A stretch of 64,000 bases of DNA from Desulfomonile tiedjei DSM 6799 (lineage in GTDB: Bacteria; Desulfobacterota; Desulfomonilia; Desulfomonilales; Desulfomonilaceae), in contig NC_018025.1 of the NCBI RefSeq assembly GCF_000266945.1, positions 1,922,001-1,986,000 on the forward strand, read 5' to 3'. The notes below the pieces were generated by a model. It did not search any database. It was not told the origin of the DNA and was given only the letters and a program-made list of their open reading frames with translations. Position 1 is the first letter of the stretch. Every line of letters starts with the position of its first letter. Positions 54,110-62,785 of this stretch are shown piece by piece. Made by a program: the position numbers and the translations under genes.

Positions 54110-54229
54110 AGTTTCGGGAGCCCCGGCGGGGGCGACCCAAAAGTAGCCGTGGGTGCGAACCCACGGAAAGGATCGTGACGGAACTATAGTCAAGACCCTG
54201 GAGGGGTCATACTTCGGGACGTTGTAGCA
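54110..54229. repeat. REP-like palindromic repeat upstream of the transposase
   Basis: Contains CCGTGGGTGCGAACCCACGG (54147-54166) in a unit GGAGCCCC...GGGGGCGAyCC...GTAGCC...GGAAAGGAT. Related hairpins lie at 54737-54756 (CCACGGGTTTGCACCCGTGG) and 55001-55020 (CCATTGGGTGCAACCCATGG). The unit ends close to the transposase start. Confidence 0.75.
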
Positions 54230-54679
54230 ATGTCGACGTACACCCAAATTTTGTATCACATCGTCTTCTCGACAAAGGGCAGGGCACCGGTACTGGTCGC
54301 CACAGAGAGAGAGGCCATGTTTCGATATATCTGGGGTATTATCCGATTCAGAGACTGCCATTTATACCGTGTGAATGGAACCTTGGACCATATACACATC
54401 CTGATCCGTCTGCATCCAACCCAGGCGCTATCAAATTTGATCCGGGAAATTAAAGTGTCTTCATCTAATTGGATCAAAACAAACCGAATTTTCACGGAGT
54501 TTTCTGGCTGGCAAGCCGGATACGGCGCCTTCACCCATTCAGAGAAGGATAAGGAACGACTGATTCTTTATATCAAGAACCAAGAACAGCACCATAAGGC
54601 CCTCTCTTTTGGAGAAGAATTGAGGAATCTTCTGAATGAAGCAGGCATTCAGTTTGACGAGAAGTATCTTCTGAAATAG
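54230..54679 (+). mobile_element. REP-associated tyrosine transposase (Y1, HUH; RAYT)
   Basis: Encodes 149 residues. HUH motif: DHIHILIRLHPT; catalytic Tyr in LILYIKNQEQHHK. The size and the N-terminal STYTQILYHIVFSTKGR fit IS200/IS605-related TnpA in the REP-associated branch. REP-like hairpins occur on both sides (54110-54229, 54680-55150), as for RAYT genes that generate REPINs. There is no accessory TnpB and no clear IS ends, so it is a domesticated or solitary gene. Confidence 0.9.
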
Positions 54680-55161
54680 GGCACCTGTAGGTTGACCCCT
54701 TCAGGGTCCGGTTTCTTACGTTGTTATGCCATTTGACCACGGGTTTGCACCCGTGGCTACACTGGTTCGTCCCTATAGGACGATCAGAGTCTGTAAAGCG
54801 CTCAAAACCGTTTTGGGGAGAGAGCAGGTTACGCGAAAATCAGTTTGAGGGGGACGATGTCCCAGAGCTTCACCTCGGGATGCTTAGTGTTGTCGATTGC
54901 AAGATAAACGGAAACGGATTGTTCATCTAGCTCAGCTTTTAGCGCCATCCTGGCTGGGACGTGTTGGCCGGAGCCCCAAAGGGGGCGATCCAAAGGGTAG
55001 CCATTGGGTGCAACCCATGGAAAGGATTGCAGCAAAATCAGGCGGTGAGGACCCTGGCGGGATCCACCATCGTCTAACTCGAATTCAGATGCACCCAATG
55101 GTGGACCCTTTCAGGGACCAAGCCGTTATTGTGTGGCGGTAATTAGAGTGTAAAGTATTAC
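54680..55161. repeat. REP-like repeats downstream of the transposase
   Basis: Two units: an inverted one at about 54690-54790 (CCACGGGTTTGCACCCGTGG) and a direct one at about 54955-55130 (GGAGCCCCAAAGGGGGCGATC, CCATTGGGTGCAACCCATGG, then GGTGGACCCTTTCAGGGACC). The latter resembles the unit at 54110. No gene is supported before 55162. Confidence 0.75.
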
Positions 55162-57795
55162 ATGGCACCCTTCCTTCAAGACATAGCCTTTTCCGACCTC
55201 CCTGTCGATCCATTTCGAGGACTCGATGCTTCGTTGCGGGAATCCATACTGCAAAAAAGCTCACTGAAGAAATACCCGAGAGATGCCGTTATTGCCGAGG
55301 CCGGTGACCCGGGAGATACCATCCGTTTCCTGATCTCGGGTCGAGCGCTGATCACAGTGCGAGAAGAAGCTGGACAGGATATTGCCGTGGAGACAATACA
55401 ACCCGGAGACATGATCGGTGAGATCAGTCATCTCATCGGACGCCCCGCGCCGGTCCAGTCCGAAGTGGTGGCACAGGAACCGTGTACTCTCCTGGAATTG
55501 CCGTCCGCAGAATTCGATCGCATACTCCAGGATAATCCTGCAGCAGCAGTTACTGTGCTGAAAAATCTCGCGCGAAAGGTGATCCGGCTCGACGGCAGCG
55601 TGTATCGGAATATCCGTAAAAAGAGGGCCTTACAGCAGCTCATCAGCCGTCAGGAGCACCTGTTCCCGGACTTCTTCGTCAGTCAAACAGTCCTCCGGAG
55701 AACCAGCAAACGTCTTGAGGAACTTGCAGAATCCCGCAAGCCGGTCCTGGTGACCGGTGAAACGGGAGTTGGCAAAGAATTTGTGGCGCATGCCTTATAC
55801 GATCTCAGCACCCATCACAAACGCATTTTCCTCTGCCTCGATCTCTTGAGACCGGTTCAAGGTTCATCTGTTTTGGATGCCTCCGAACTCCCCGACAGTC
55901 CGAGAAATCCCACGAGCGAACAGATGAAACTGTTCTTCGGCTCGGAAACCAATTCCTTAGGCAGGTCGCGGTCCGAGACTCCCGGATACCTGGAACTCAC
56001 TGAAGAAGGCACGCTGCTCGTGCGGAGCGTCGAACAGTTAACCACCCCAGTGCAGAGAGAACTCCTTAAGACGCTTCAGACAGGGAGTTTCAAAAGGATT
56101 GGAGGAGAAGCGGAATATGCCCTGGATTTTCGCCTGATCGGGACCACCAATCTGGAACGGCATGAGATTTCCGAGGAAAAGCATCCGCTGCTGCATTGGC
56201 TCCTGGGGAATTCCCTCGATATTCCGCCGTTACGAAAGCGTCGCAAGGAAATTCCGACTCTGGCTCAGCATTATCTCAATCAGTACTGCCAGGAACTCCA
56301 CAAGGAGGTGCCCCAGCTTTCAAAGGAAACGCTGAAATCGCTGGTGAGCTATTCGTGGCCGGGAAACGACAGGGAATTGGCTACTACGCTGAAACGGGCG
56401 GTTCTCCTCAGCGAAAATGGGGTGCTGAGACCTCAGGATATCTATTTCGACGTCCGCAAAATCGAGGACCGCGGCAAAGTCAACCTGCTGCGCATCTCGA
56501 CCCTAGCTTCAGCCCTGCGAAGCCCCTTGTTCCCCGCCATATTTCAAAGCGCCGCCATGCCGTTCTTCTTTATTCTTCTGATCTTGCTCTTCCTGGGACC
56601 TGCAGATCCGTCAAAGAATCTCGGCGGACTGTTCAGTTGGGCTGTGGGTTGGCCCATGATGATCTTCGGCGCCTTTTTGTGGGCTCGATTCTGGTGCGCA
56701 ATATGTCCCATGGGAACTGTGAGCAGTCTGGCAAAGCGGCTCGTGTCGTTCGACATTCCGTTCCCTCCATTTCTCAAGAATCACAGCGATGTCATTGTGG
56801 CAGGTTCCGCACTGTTCATCATATGGCTGGAGACAGCGACGGATATCAGGAACTCACCCCTGAACACGGGATTGCTCCTGCTGGTGATTTTCGGGATGGC
56901 AATAATTGTGTCGGTACTCTTTGAACGCCAATCCTGGTGCAGGTACATGTGTCCTCTGGGCGGAATGATGGGAGTCTTCGCCAAAGTGTCGCCCATCGAA
57001 CTCCGGGCGGACCGCAATGTGTGCGGCTCCCAGTGCACCTCGAACGAATGCTACACCGGCACTGCCGATCACGAGGGCTGTCCCTTCGGGCAAATGGTTC
57101 CGACCCTCAGGAGCAACCGGTTCTGTAAGCTGTGTTTGTCCTGCTACAAGAATTGCCCTCACGGTGCGATCAATATCAATTTGCGCATTCCGGGCAGGGA
57201 GATCTGGGAAATCCGGCACGCTTTCGTCATAACGGCCTTTCTGGTTATCGGAATGCTTGGCGGATTGCTCAGCGATCTCTTGCACAAGAACGTACATTCC
57301 TGGTTCACAGCGAACGTACCCGGAATGCCGGAGATCGTCGGATTCACGATCTTCTTCATAGGGATGCTGGCCTGCACGAATCTACTCGTGCTGGCTGCTG
57401 CGGCAGTCTCCAGCCGCATTTCCGCGGACGACCTCAAAGAGAACTTTGCTCGATACGGACTGGCGCTGCTGCCTTTGGTGCTTACGGGATACATGGCTTT
57501 TCACCTGTACTATCTGATCAACTTGGGCGTGCACTTTCCACTTGTACTATGGCAGATGTTCCAGTTCGAAGTGTTCCATCAACTGGTGATTGAAGTCCCG
57601 CCCTCATGGACGCACTTTTTTCAAGAATTGTTGATCTGGACCGGAACCGCAGGATCGCTCGCTGTGGCGTATCGCGTGAGCCGAGGCAGGCAGGGGACCT
57701 TGAAGGATTCCCTCGGGGAGTTCATTCCGCATGGGATAGTAGCCCTGGGTCTCTCTCTTGTGCTTCTGCGGGCCATTGAGGACTTCTTCTATTAG
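55162..57795 (+). CDS. cNMP-binding + AAA+ + membrane 4Fe-4S fusion protein
   Basis: Encodes 877 residues. 18-140: cNMP-binding (Crp-like) barrel (GDTIRFLISGRALITVREEA, PGDMIGEISHLIG). 170-430: sigma-54-type AAA+ with Walker A GETGVGKEFV, PPLRKRRKEIPTLAQHYL and SWPGNDREL; the GAFTGA loop is absent (region KLFFGSETNSLGR) and Walker B is degenerate (GTLLVRSVEQL). 455-830: NapH/NosR-like membrane part with CxxxCP motifs (C512/C515, C593/C597), two 4Fe-4S sets (C621-C640 and CKLCLSCYKNCP, 655-665) and several helices. No HTH is seen. It looks like a membrane redox protein controlled by a nucleotide, not a DNA activator. RBS is weak. Confidence 0.85.
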   Translation: MAPFLQDIAFSDLPVDPFRGLDASLRESILQKSSLKKYPRDAVIAEAGDPGDTIRFLISGRALITVREEAGQDIAVETIQPGDMIGEISHLIGRPAPVQSEVVAQEPCTLLELPSAEFDRILQDNPAAAVTVLKNLARKVIRLDGSVYRNIRKKRALQQLISRQEHLFPDFFVSQTVLRRTSKRLEELAESRKPVLVTGETGVGKEFVAHALYDLSTHHKRIFLCLDLLRPVQGSSVLDASELPDSPRNPTSEQMKLFFGSETNSLGRSRSETPGYLELTEEGTLLVRSVEQLTTPVQRELLKTLQTGSFKRIGGEAEYALDFRLIGTTNLERHEISEEKHPLLHWLLGNSLDIPPLRKRRKEIPTLAQHYLNQYCQELHKEVPQLSKETLKSLVSYSWPGNDRELATTLKRAVLLSENGVLRPQDIYFDVRKIEDRGKVNLLRISTLASALRSPLFPAIFQSAAMPFFFILLILLFLGPADPSKNLGGLFSWAVGWPMMIFGAFLWARFWCAICPMGTVSSLAKRLVSFDIPFPPFLKNHSDVIVAGSALFIIWLETATDIRNSPLNTGLLLLVIFGMAIIVSVLFERQSWCRYMCPLGGMMGVFAKVSPIELRADRNVCGSQCTSNECYTGTADHEGCPFGQMVPTLRSNRFCKLCLSCYKNCPHGAININLRIPGREIWEIRHAFVITAFLVIGMLGGLLSDLLHKNVHSWFTANVPGMPEIVGFTIFFIGMLACTNLLVLAAAAVSSRISADDLKENFARYGLALLPLVLTGYMAFHLYYLINLGVHFPLVLWQMFQFEVFHQLVIEVPPSWTHFFQELLIWTGTAGSLAVAYRVSRGRQGTLKDSLGEFIPHGIVALGLSLVLLRAIEDFFY

Positions 57796-58342
57796 TCCCG
57801 ATTTCTGAATTCTTGCTGGTGTAGGATGCCGGTGAGCGTCAGCGAACCGCATCGGTCGCGAAATCACTCGAATGATGCGGTTCGCTCACACTCATCAGCA
57901 TCCTATGTGAACCATTTGATCAGCAACTAGAGCGATTGAAAATTCTGACGTTTATCCCACGCTCCAATACAAGATGTTAGTGGGGATCGGCATCTCGAAA
58001 CTGTCTCAAAATTCAAAATTTATCCCAGATCGTAGCACGAATTCCCCATCATCTTCTCGGCCTGATTGTAGGGGCGCCCCTCGTGGGTGCCCGGTAGTGA
58101 CCGGCCTCCGTGCCGGTCATTGCGGGAGGGCAGGCACGAGACCTACCCCTACAAAGAAGGTGAATCGTGGCACGATTTCTTGTCCATCTGTAAATTTTGA
58201 GACACTTTCTTCTCCCTGTCGGTCCATTCTATTCGATATCATTGATTATATTGAAGATGTGCCGGCACGGAGGCACGGCACCCACCAATACTCCTATCCT
58301 CAATCGGACATTAATTCTGGCAATTGCTGTAAATCCGATTGG
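57796..58342. repeat. Intergenic region with palindrome, family A copy 6 and family B
   Basis: 57822-57906 is an inverted repeat: TAGGATGC and GCATCCTA outside, GCGAACCGCATC and GATGCGGTTCGC inside with a 20-base loop. Family A copy 6 runs 57994-58210 and family B 58240-58345. A left segment (GACGTTTATCCCACGCTCCA) matches 49100 and 50345. No genes. Confidence 0.8.
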
Positions 58343-59221
58343 CTATAGCACCTTATTCAAAGAATACTCGATAATTCCTCGTGCGCCGGCTTTGAGCAGC
58401 TTGGGGATGAGGGATCTCACCACTTCTTCCGACACCACGGATTCCACTGCAAACCAGTCGGATTTGTACAGGCCTGCAACAGTTGGAGCGTCCAGCGACG
58501 GGAGAAGACCCACGATCATGTCGAGGTTCTCCTTGGAGACATTCATCTTTAAGCCAACCATTTTGCGGGCTTCAAGAGCAGCCTGGAGCAGCATATGAAT
58601 CTGCTCGATCTTCTCGCGCTTGAAGGGGTCCTTGTAAGACCTCGGATTGCAGATGAATTGGGTATTCGTGGTCAACAGATTGTGGATAATCCGAAGACCG
58701 TTCGCCCTCAGCGTGCTTCCGGTTTCGGTGACATCAACGATGGCATCCACCACGCCTTCTTTTACTTTTGCTTCAGTGCTGCCCCAGGAAAACTCCACTT
58801 CCACGGGGACTCCCCGGTCAGCGAAGAATCGTGTGGTGAACCGTAGTAATTCAGTGGCTATCTTCTTCCCGGCAAGATCCTCCGGCGTGTGATAATCGGA
58901 TTCGCCGTCCACGGCAAGAACCCATCGGGCAGGATTCTGCGACACTTTTGAATACACGAGATCGTCTATTACCTGCACATCCGATCCGTTTTCCAGTATC
59001 CAGTCCTTACCGGTGAGCCCAGCATCGAAGGTCCCGGCTTCCACGTATCGGGAAATCTCCTGGGCCCGGAGACGCGCCATTACTATTTCGTCGTCGTCAA
59101 CCGTGGGAAAATAGTTACGCGGGGAAATGGAAATGTTCCAACCGGCTCGTTTGAATAGATCTATCGTTGCCTGTTCCAGACTACCTTTGGGAATAACCAG
59201 TTTCAAAGCTTCCTTATTCAT
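58343..59221 (-). CDS. hisG: ATP phosphoribosyltransferase, long form
   Basis: Encodes 292 residues. [18 protein letters not shown] opens the protein; [20 protein letters not shown] and [19 protein letters not shown] follow; the last 80 residues form the ACT-like regulatory domain (HisG_L, no HisZ needed). It catalyses the first step of histidine synthesis and is feedback inhibited by His. It overlaps the stop of hisI by eight bases, so hisI and hisG are co-transcribed. Confidence 0.95.
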   Translation of the reverse strand: MNKEALKLVIPKGSLEQATIDLFKRAGWNISISPRNYFPTVDDDEIVMARLRAQEISRYVEAGTFDAGLTGKDWILENGSDVQVIDDLVYSKVSQNPARWVLAVDGESDYHTPEDLAGKKIATELLRFTTRFFADRGVPVEVEFSWGSTEAKVKEGVVDAIVDVTETGSTLRANGLRIIHNLLTTNTQFICNPRSYKDPFKREKIEQIHMLLQAALEARKMVGLKMNVSKENLDMIVGLLPSLDAPTVAGLYKSDWFAVESVVSEEVVRSLIPKLLKAGARGIIEYSLNKVL

Positions 59222-59588
59222 CTATCTCCTGCAAATCTCCTTCTCGTGTGAATCTCCGAAAAAAACAACTCCACTTTTTTGTGTGGCATGCGCCATCTCC
59301 CTGCTGTTCCACAAGCAACAGTATCGTATCCAAATCACAGTCCACAAGCACGTCTTTCACGATCTGAATGTCGCCTGAAGTGTCGCCTTTCCGCCATAGC
59401 TCTTTCCTGGAGCGGCTCCAATAGCAAGCGCGGCCTTCTTTCAAGGTGGTTTCCAGTGCTTCCCTGTTCATGTACGCCATCATGAGCACTTTGCCCGTAC
59501 GGACATCCTGGGCTATGGCCGGAACGAGCCCGTTTCCTTTTGCAAAATCGACCTGCGATATATCCTTAAATTGTTGGGGATTCCCCAT
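59214..59588 (-). CDS. hisI: Phosphoribosyl-AMP cyclohydrolase
   Basis: Encodes 124 residues with [40 protein letters not shown] and [20 protein letters not shown], the zinc-binding HisI signature. It lacks the fused HisE domain. It opens the purine ring of phosphoribosyl-AMP in histidine synthesis. Its ATG overlaps the upstream gene stop (TAATG). Confidence 0.95.
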   Translation of the reverse strand: MGNPQQFKDISQVDFAKGNGLVPAIAQDVRTGKVLMMAYMNREALETTLKEGRACYWSRSRKELWRKGDTSGDIQIVKDVLVDCDLDTILLLVEQQGDGACHTKKWSCFFRRFTREGDLQEIDE

Positions 59589-60031
59589 TATTCCTCCTCA
59601 GACTCGGTCATGAACTCCTGTTCCATTGCGCGAAGAATCGCCATGACAAGCTGTGTGGATACTTCCGCGACCTTGGGATCGACGGTCCCGTTCAGCACCC
59701 CATCGAGAAGCTGATTGAGCAGGCGAACCGCATCTGAAGGATTGTTGACAAGCACGTTTTCGGCCCCTTTCTCTGCTGGTGGTCGAGCCTGATCCATCAT
59801 GGAATTGCGAATCCGATCATATCCCCACGTATGCGCAGGGGCTGACGAATCTGTTTTTGCCGAACGGGCGTGTTGAACTCCGCTCTTCACGGAAACTCCG
59901 CGTTGGGAAAGGATTTCCTCGAATATCGTAATAGCTTCCGGAGCATAGTCATCGCGTTCTGTTCGCAGAATTCTGAGAATCTCTTCGGTAGATTTGGCCT
60001 CGAGAAGGGATCTATCGATTTTATACTCCAT
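59588..60031 (-). CDS. Hypothetical protein upstream of hisI
   Basis: Encodes 147 residues from ATG 60031, behind a perfect AGGAGG. The N-terminal helix-rich [20 protein letters not shown], then [20 protein letters not shown] resembles a small recruitment domain seen in deltaproteobacterial proteins; a middle polar linker is followed by [20 protein letters not shown] and a C-terminal acidic tail. No catalytic motif is seen. It overlaps hisI, so it is in the his operon, but its role is unknown. Confidence 0.75.
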   Translation of the reverse strand: MEYKIDRSLLEAKSTEEILRILRTERDDYAPEAITIFEEILSQRGVSVKSGVQHARSAKTDSSAPAHTWGYDRIRNSMMDQARPPAEKGAENVLVNNPSDAVRLLNQLLDGVLNGTVDPKVAEVSTQLVMAILRAMEQEFMTESEEE

Positions 60032-60150
60032 GAGAAACCTCCTGAACAACTTCAACGATCCGGCAAACACCGGAGTCAGTACCCTTAATTGTCCGGTGAA
60101 TCGACTGATGCAACCAGTGACAGGATGGGGGAATAAGAACGAAGTATAAG

Positions 60151-60291
60151 TTATTTCGGCAAGAAGTCCATAATCCGTATGGTCTGATCGTCTCTCTCCC
60201 ATTCCATTTCGTCAATCCACTTCCATATCTTTTTTGTGGAACAGCCGGAAATCATGATCAGTGCAAGGGCAAGAACGAGCCATTTTTTCAT
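60151..60291 (-). CDS. Small lipoprotein, 46 aa
   Basis: A frame of 46 residues: MKKWLVLALALIMISGCSTK is a clear lipoprotein signal with lipobox ISGC, and the short remainder (KIWKWIDEMEWERDD, then QTIRIMDFLPK) is acidic. GAGGAATCAC precedes the ATG. It lies upstream of the his cluster on the same strand. Function unknown; size suggests a membrane-anchored peptide. Confidence 0.65.
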   Translation of the reverse strand: MKKWLVLALALIMISGCSTKKIWKWIDEMEWERDDQTIRIMDFLPK

Positions 60292-60439
60292 GTGATTCCT
60301 CGTGGAGCGTCATTCCCGGTATAGCCCGGAAAGCAAGGGAATTCATGATACATCCGTATTTGTTCCAGGGCAAGCGTGATATTTAATGAAAGTGATTTCT
60401 AGATAAAATATTCACCAAATTGAAATAAGGATCTTTTTA

Positions 60440-60468
60440 TTGCTTTTTGCGATTCACTGTGATAGGAT
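60440..60468 (+). promoter_or_regulatory. Possible sigma-70 promoter
   Basis: TTGCTT (60440-60445), 17-base spacer and TAGGAT (60463-60468), about 100 bases before the start of the 60571 gene. Moderate match only. Confidence 0.35.
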
Positions 60469-60570
60469 CGGCCCAGAGTAAGCGTACGTTCGGCAACAAA
60501 CGATTCGTACTGAATGAGAATATTCCGGAGCAATAAAGGCAAACGGCGTTCCGATGTGGAGGATGCAACT

Positions 60571-61038
60571 ATGAAGAAAATGCTGATTATGCACGCGGCC
60601 GTGCTCATAGCCCTGGCAATGGTATCGGCGACGTGGGCTTTTGAAACCGATTTTGACGATCTGCAGAAATTCGATCGCAGCCTGCCCGCGTGGAAATTCG
60701 GCAGAGGCCTGACCAATATATTCACTGCCCCTTACGAACTGCTGGTCAATCCCTCAAATGAAGCCATTCAGGGCGGTTATCACGGTGCGTACGACAATGG
60801 GCTTCAGGGATGGCTTGCCGGATCATTCAACGGGTTTATCGCAGGTACATTCTCCGGAACACTCAAGGCATTCCGCAGGATGACAACAGGCGCGCTGGAG
60901 ATGGCGACCTTCTGGAAACCCGAGTACGGACCGACTGTGGAACCGGAATACGGGACAAGAAACATGGCATTCGGTTACACGGACTATTTCAACCCCGACC
61001 CCTTCTGGTACTGGGGACCTGAACGGATGGATCCCTGA
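60571..61038 (+). CDS. Exported exosortase-system-associated-type protein (TIGR04073-like)
   Basis: Encodes about 155 residues with a signal peptide (MLIMHAAVLIALAMVSATWA) and a body with WKFGRGLTNIFTAPYELLVN, a pattern like TIGR04073 (KLGRGLTNhhTG then a helical segment). It ends in an aromatic tail (NPDPFWYWGPERMDP). Strong GGAGG lies upstream of the ATG. It probably resides in the periplasm or envelope; no exosortase gene is in the window, so the functional link is only by family. Confidence 0.65.
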   Translation: MKKMLIMHAAVLIALAMVSATWAFETDFDDLQKFDRSLPAWKFGRGLTNIFTAPYELLVNPSNEAIQGGYHGAYDNGLQGWLAGSFNGFIAGTFSGTLKAFRRMTTGALEMATFWKPEYGPTVEPEYGTRNMAFGYTDYFNPDPFWYWGPERMDP

Positions 61039-61114
61039 GAATTGCTCGGGTTTGCATATACGTGCTAGCTTCTTTTTGAATCTTTTCTGCTGAAATAGGG
61101 TATGGATATAATAA

Positions 61115-61146
61115 AAGAGCACGAACATTCGTGCTCTTCTTTTTTC
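61115..61146. terminator. Bidirectional intrinsic terminator
   Basis: AAGAGCACGAA-CA-TTCGTGCTCTT is perfect and followed by a T-rich run on the plus strand and TTTTATTA on the minus strand. It ends the 60571 gene and possibly trxB transcripts. Confidence 0.85.
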
Positions 61147-61229
61147 CATAACTGACTTTCAGATCTTGCGGTGCAAACTCAGCCGAGGCTCTCCGAAATA
61201 ATCAAAAACAGCAAAAGCCGTTGGAAGAT

Positions 61230-62189
61230 TTATGAAGCGCGATTACTGGTTCTGCGAAGGGATGAGGCGCCATGTTCCAAATAGTGCTGAGCACTATAAG
61301 CTGCTATTGCTCCATCTCCTATTGCGGTGCTGATCTGCCTGAGTATTTTTGACCTCACGTCCCCTGCCGCGAAAAATCCGGGAACAGATGTGACCATGCG
61401 TTCATCCGTGACGATAAATCCCCTTTGATCGGTCTCTACAAGGTTGGCGTACGCGGAGCTATTAGGATTGAGACCTACATAGAAGAATACGCCCGAGATC
61501 GGCAACACCGACTCTGTCTGGTCCGAGGCGGACCGTAATCTGATGCCGGTGACTTCTTTATTTCCGAGAATCTCAACGGGAATCGTATTCCAATGCACCA
61601 AGATCTTAGGTTCGCTGAACGCTTTTTCCTGAATTTCATGGCAGGCCCGCAACTGATCTCTGCGGTGGATAAGGTGAACCTTGGAAGCGAAACGGGTAAG
61701 GTACACAGCTTCTTCTACCGCGGAATCTCCGCCTCCTACGACTGCGAGCTCTGTTTCGCGGAAGAAGGGCCCGTCGCAGACGGCACAATAACTCACTCCG
61801 CGGCCCGCCAGTTCCAATTCACCAGGAATACCAAGCTTCATAGGAGACGCGCCGGTAGCCGCAATCACAGCCCGACAATGGAACGTCTCATCGGAATCGG
61901 TGATAATGGAAAATCCATCATCCACCTGGAGAACCGATTTGACGTCTCCATACCGAATATCGAGCCCGAACTTGACAGCTTGCGCTTCCATTTTCTTGGA
62001 CAGATCCATTCCGAGGATAGGCTCTGGAAATCCCGGATAATTGTCCACATACTCGGTGGCAGTCATCTGGCCGCCGGGAATTCCTTTTTCCAGCAGCATA
62101 GTCGAAATACGCGCCCGAGTGCTGTAAATGCCGGCCGTTAATCCAGCCGGCCCGCCACCCAAGATAATAAGTTCTGTTGTCATGGGCAT
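61230..62189 (-). CDS. trxB: Thioredoxin reductase
   Basis: Encodes 319 residues. FAD motif GGGPAGLTAGIYSTRA, redox CAVC in GVSYCAVCDGPFF, NADPH motif VVGGGDSAVEEAVYLTRFA and FAAGDVRSKILRQISTAIGD. It reduces thioredoxin with NADPH. The start overlaps the trxA stop (TGATG); an ATG at 62183 is also possible. It is the last gene of the sigma/anti-sigma/trxA/trxB operon. Confidence 0.95.
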   Translation of the reverse strand: MPMTTELIILGGGPAGLTAGIYSTRARISTMLLEKGIPGGQMTATEYVDNYPGFPEPILGMDLSKKMEAQAVKFGLDIRYGDVKSVLQVDDGFSIITDSDETFHCRAVIAATGASPMKLGIPGELELAGRGVSYCAVCDGPFFRETELAVVGGGDSAVEEAVYLTRFASKVHLIHRRDQLRACHEIQEKAFSEPKILVHWNTIPVEILGNKEVTGIRLRSASDQTESVLPISGVFFYVGLNPNSSAYANLVETDQRGFIVTDERMVTSVPGFFAAGDVRSKILRQISTAIGDGAIAAYSAQHYLEHGASSLRRTSNRAS

Positions 62190-62518
62190 CAGACCTTGTC
62201 GAGTAACTCCTTGATGCGGCTTTTGGGGACAGCCCCCACGATCTGGTCCACTACCTGACCATTATGGAACAGCATGAGTGTAGGTATACCTCTGACCCCA
62301 TATTTCATGGGAGTGTCTTTGTTTTCATCCACATTGAGCTTTGCAACTTTGATTTTTCCCGCATACTCCGTTGCCAATTCTTCGACAACGGGCCCTACGG
62401 TACGGCAGGGACCGCACCAGGCAGCCCAGAAATCCACGAGTGCAGGAACTTCCGATTTAAGGATTTCCTGATCGAAATCGCCATCCGAGACATTGAGAAG
62501 GTTCGGGTTATCCGACAT
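62189..62518 (-). CDS. trxA: Thioredoxin
   Basis: Encodes 109 residues. [20 protein letters not shown] is the CGPC active site and [14 protein letters not shown] carries the cis-Pro. It reduces protein disulfides in the cytoplasm. It is separated by three bases from the anti-sigma gene and is translationally coupled to trxB. Confidence 0.96.
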   Translation of the reverse strand: MSDNPNLLNVSDGDFDQEILKSEVPALVDFWAAWCGPCRTVGPVVEELATEYAGKIKVAKLNVDENKDTPMKYGVRGIPTLMLFHNGQVVDQIVGAVPKSRIKELLDKV

Positions 62519-62521
62519 TTA

Positions 62522-62782
62522 TCAAACTCCTTTCTTAGGTTCACATGAATCTTGCCCGCAATGTTCCCTCAGGAAACGTCTTAGATTTTCCCTCACGTCA
62601 TCCGGTATTTCCGCCGGCATCGATTTGGAACAAATCTCAACAGTGGTGGCAAGAGATTGATACATGAGCTGGCAAGGAGGACACCTGTCAAGATGGTCTT
62701 CCAGCAATCTGCACATATCCTCGCTCATATCTCCATCCAAATAGTCAGATATGCAATCGCAAAACTCTTTGCAGGTTTTCAT
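62522..62782 (-). CDS. Soluble zinc anti-sigma factor, RsrA-like
   Basis: Encodes 86 residues without a membrane segment. ZAS motif H30-x3-C34-x2-C37 in LEDHLDRCPPCQ; additional Cys at 4, 8, 10, 24 and near the C-terminus. RsrA of actinomycetes likewise uses H-x3-C-x2-C plus an N-terminal Cys to release sigma on disulfide formation. It lies three bases after the sigma gene and before trxA, so it probably controls that sigma through thiol redox state. Lack of a transmembrane helix contrasts with the anti-sigma at 4081. Confidence 0.85.
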   Translation of the reverse strand: MKTCKEFCDCISDYLDGDMSEDMCRLLEDHLDRCPPCQLMYQSLATTVEICSKSMPAEIPDDVRENLRRFLREHCGQDSCEPKKGV

Positions 62783-62785
62783 AAT

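Noticed and set aside
54230-54679. Complete IS200/IS605 element
   Set aside because: No TnpB and no defined IS ends; flanking REP-like hairpins point to a solitary RAYT gene.
27456-58348. CRISPR array
   Set aside because: The repeats are long, dispersed, palindromic and not regularly spaced; no cas genes are present.
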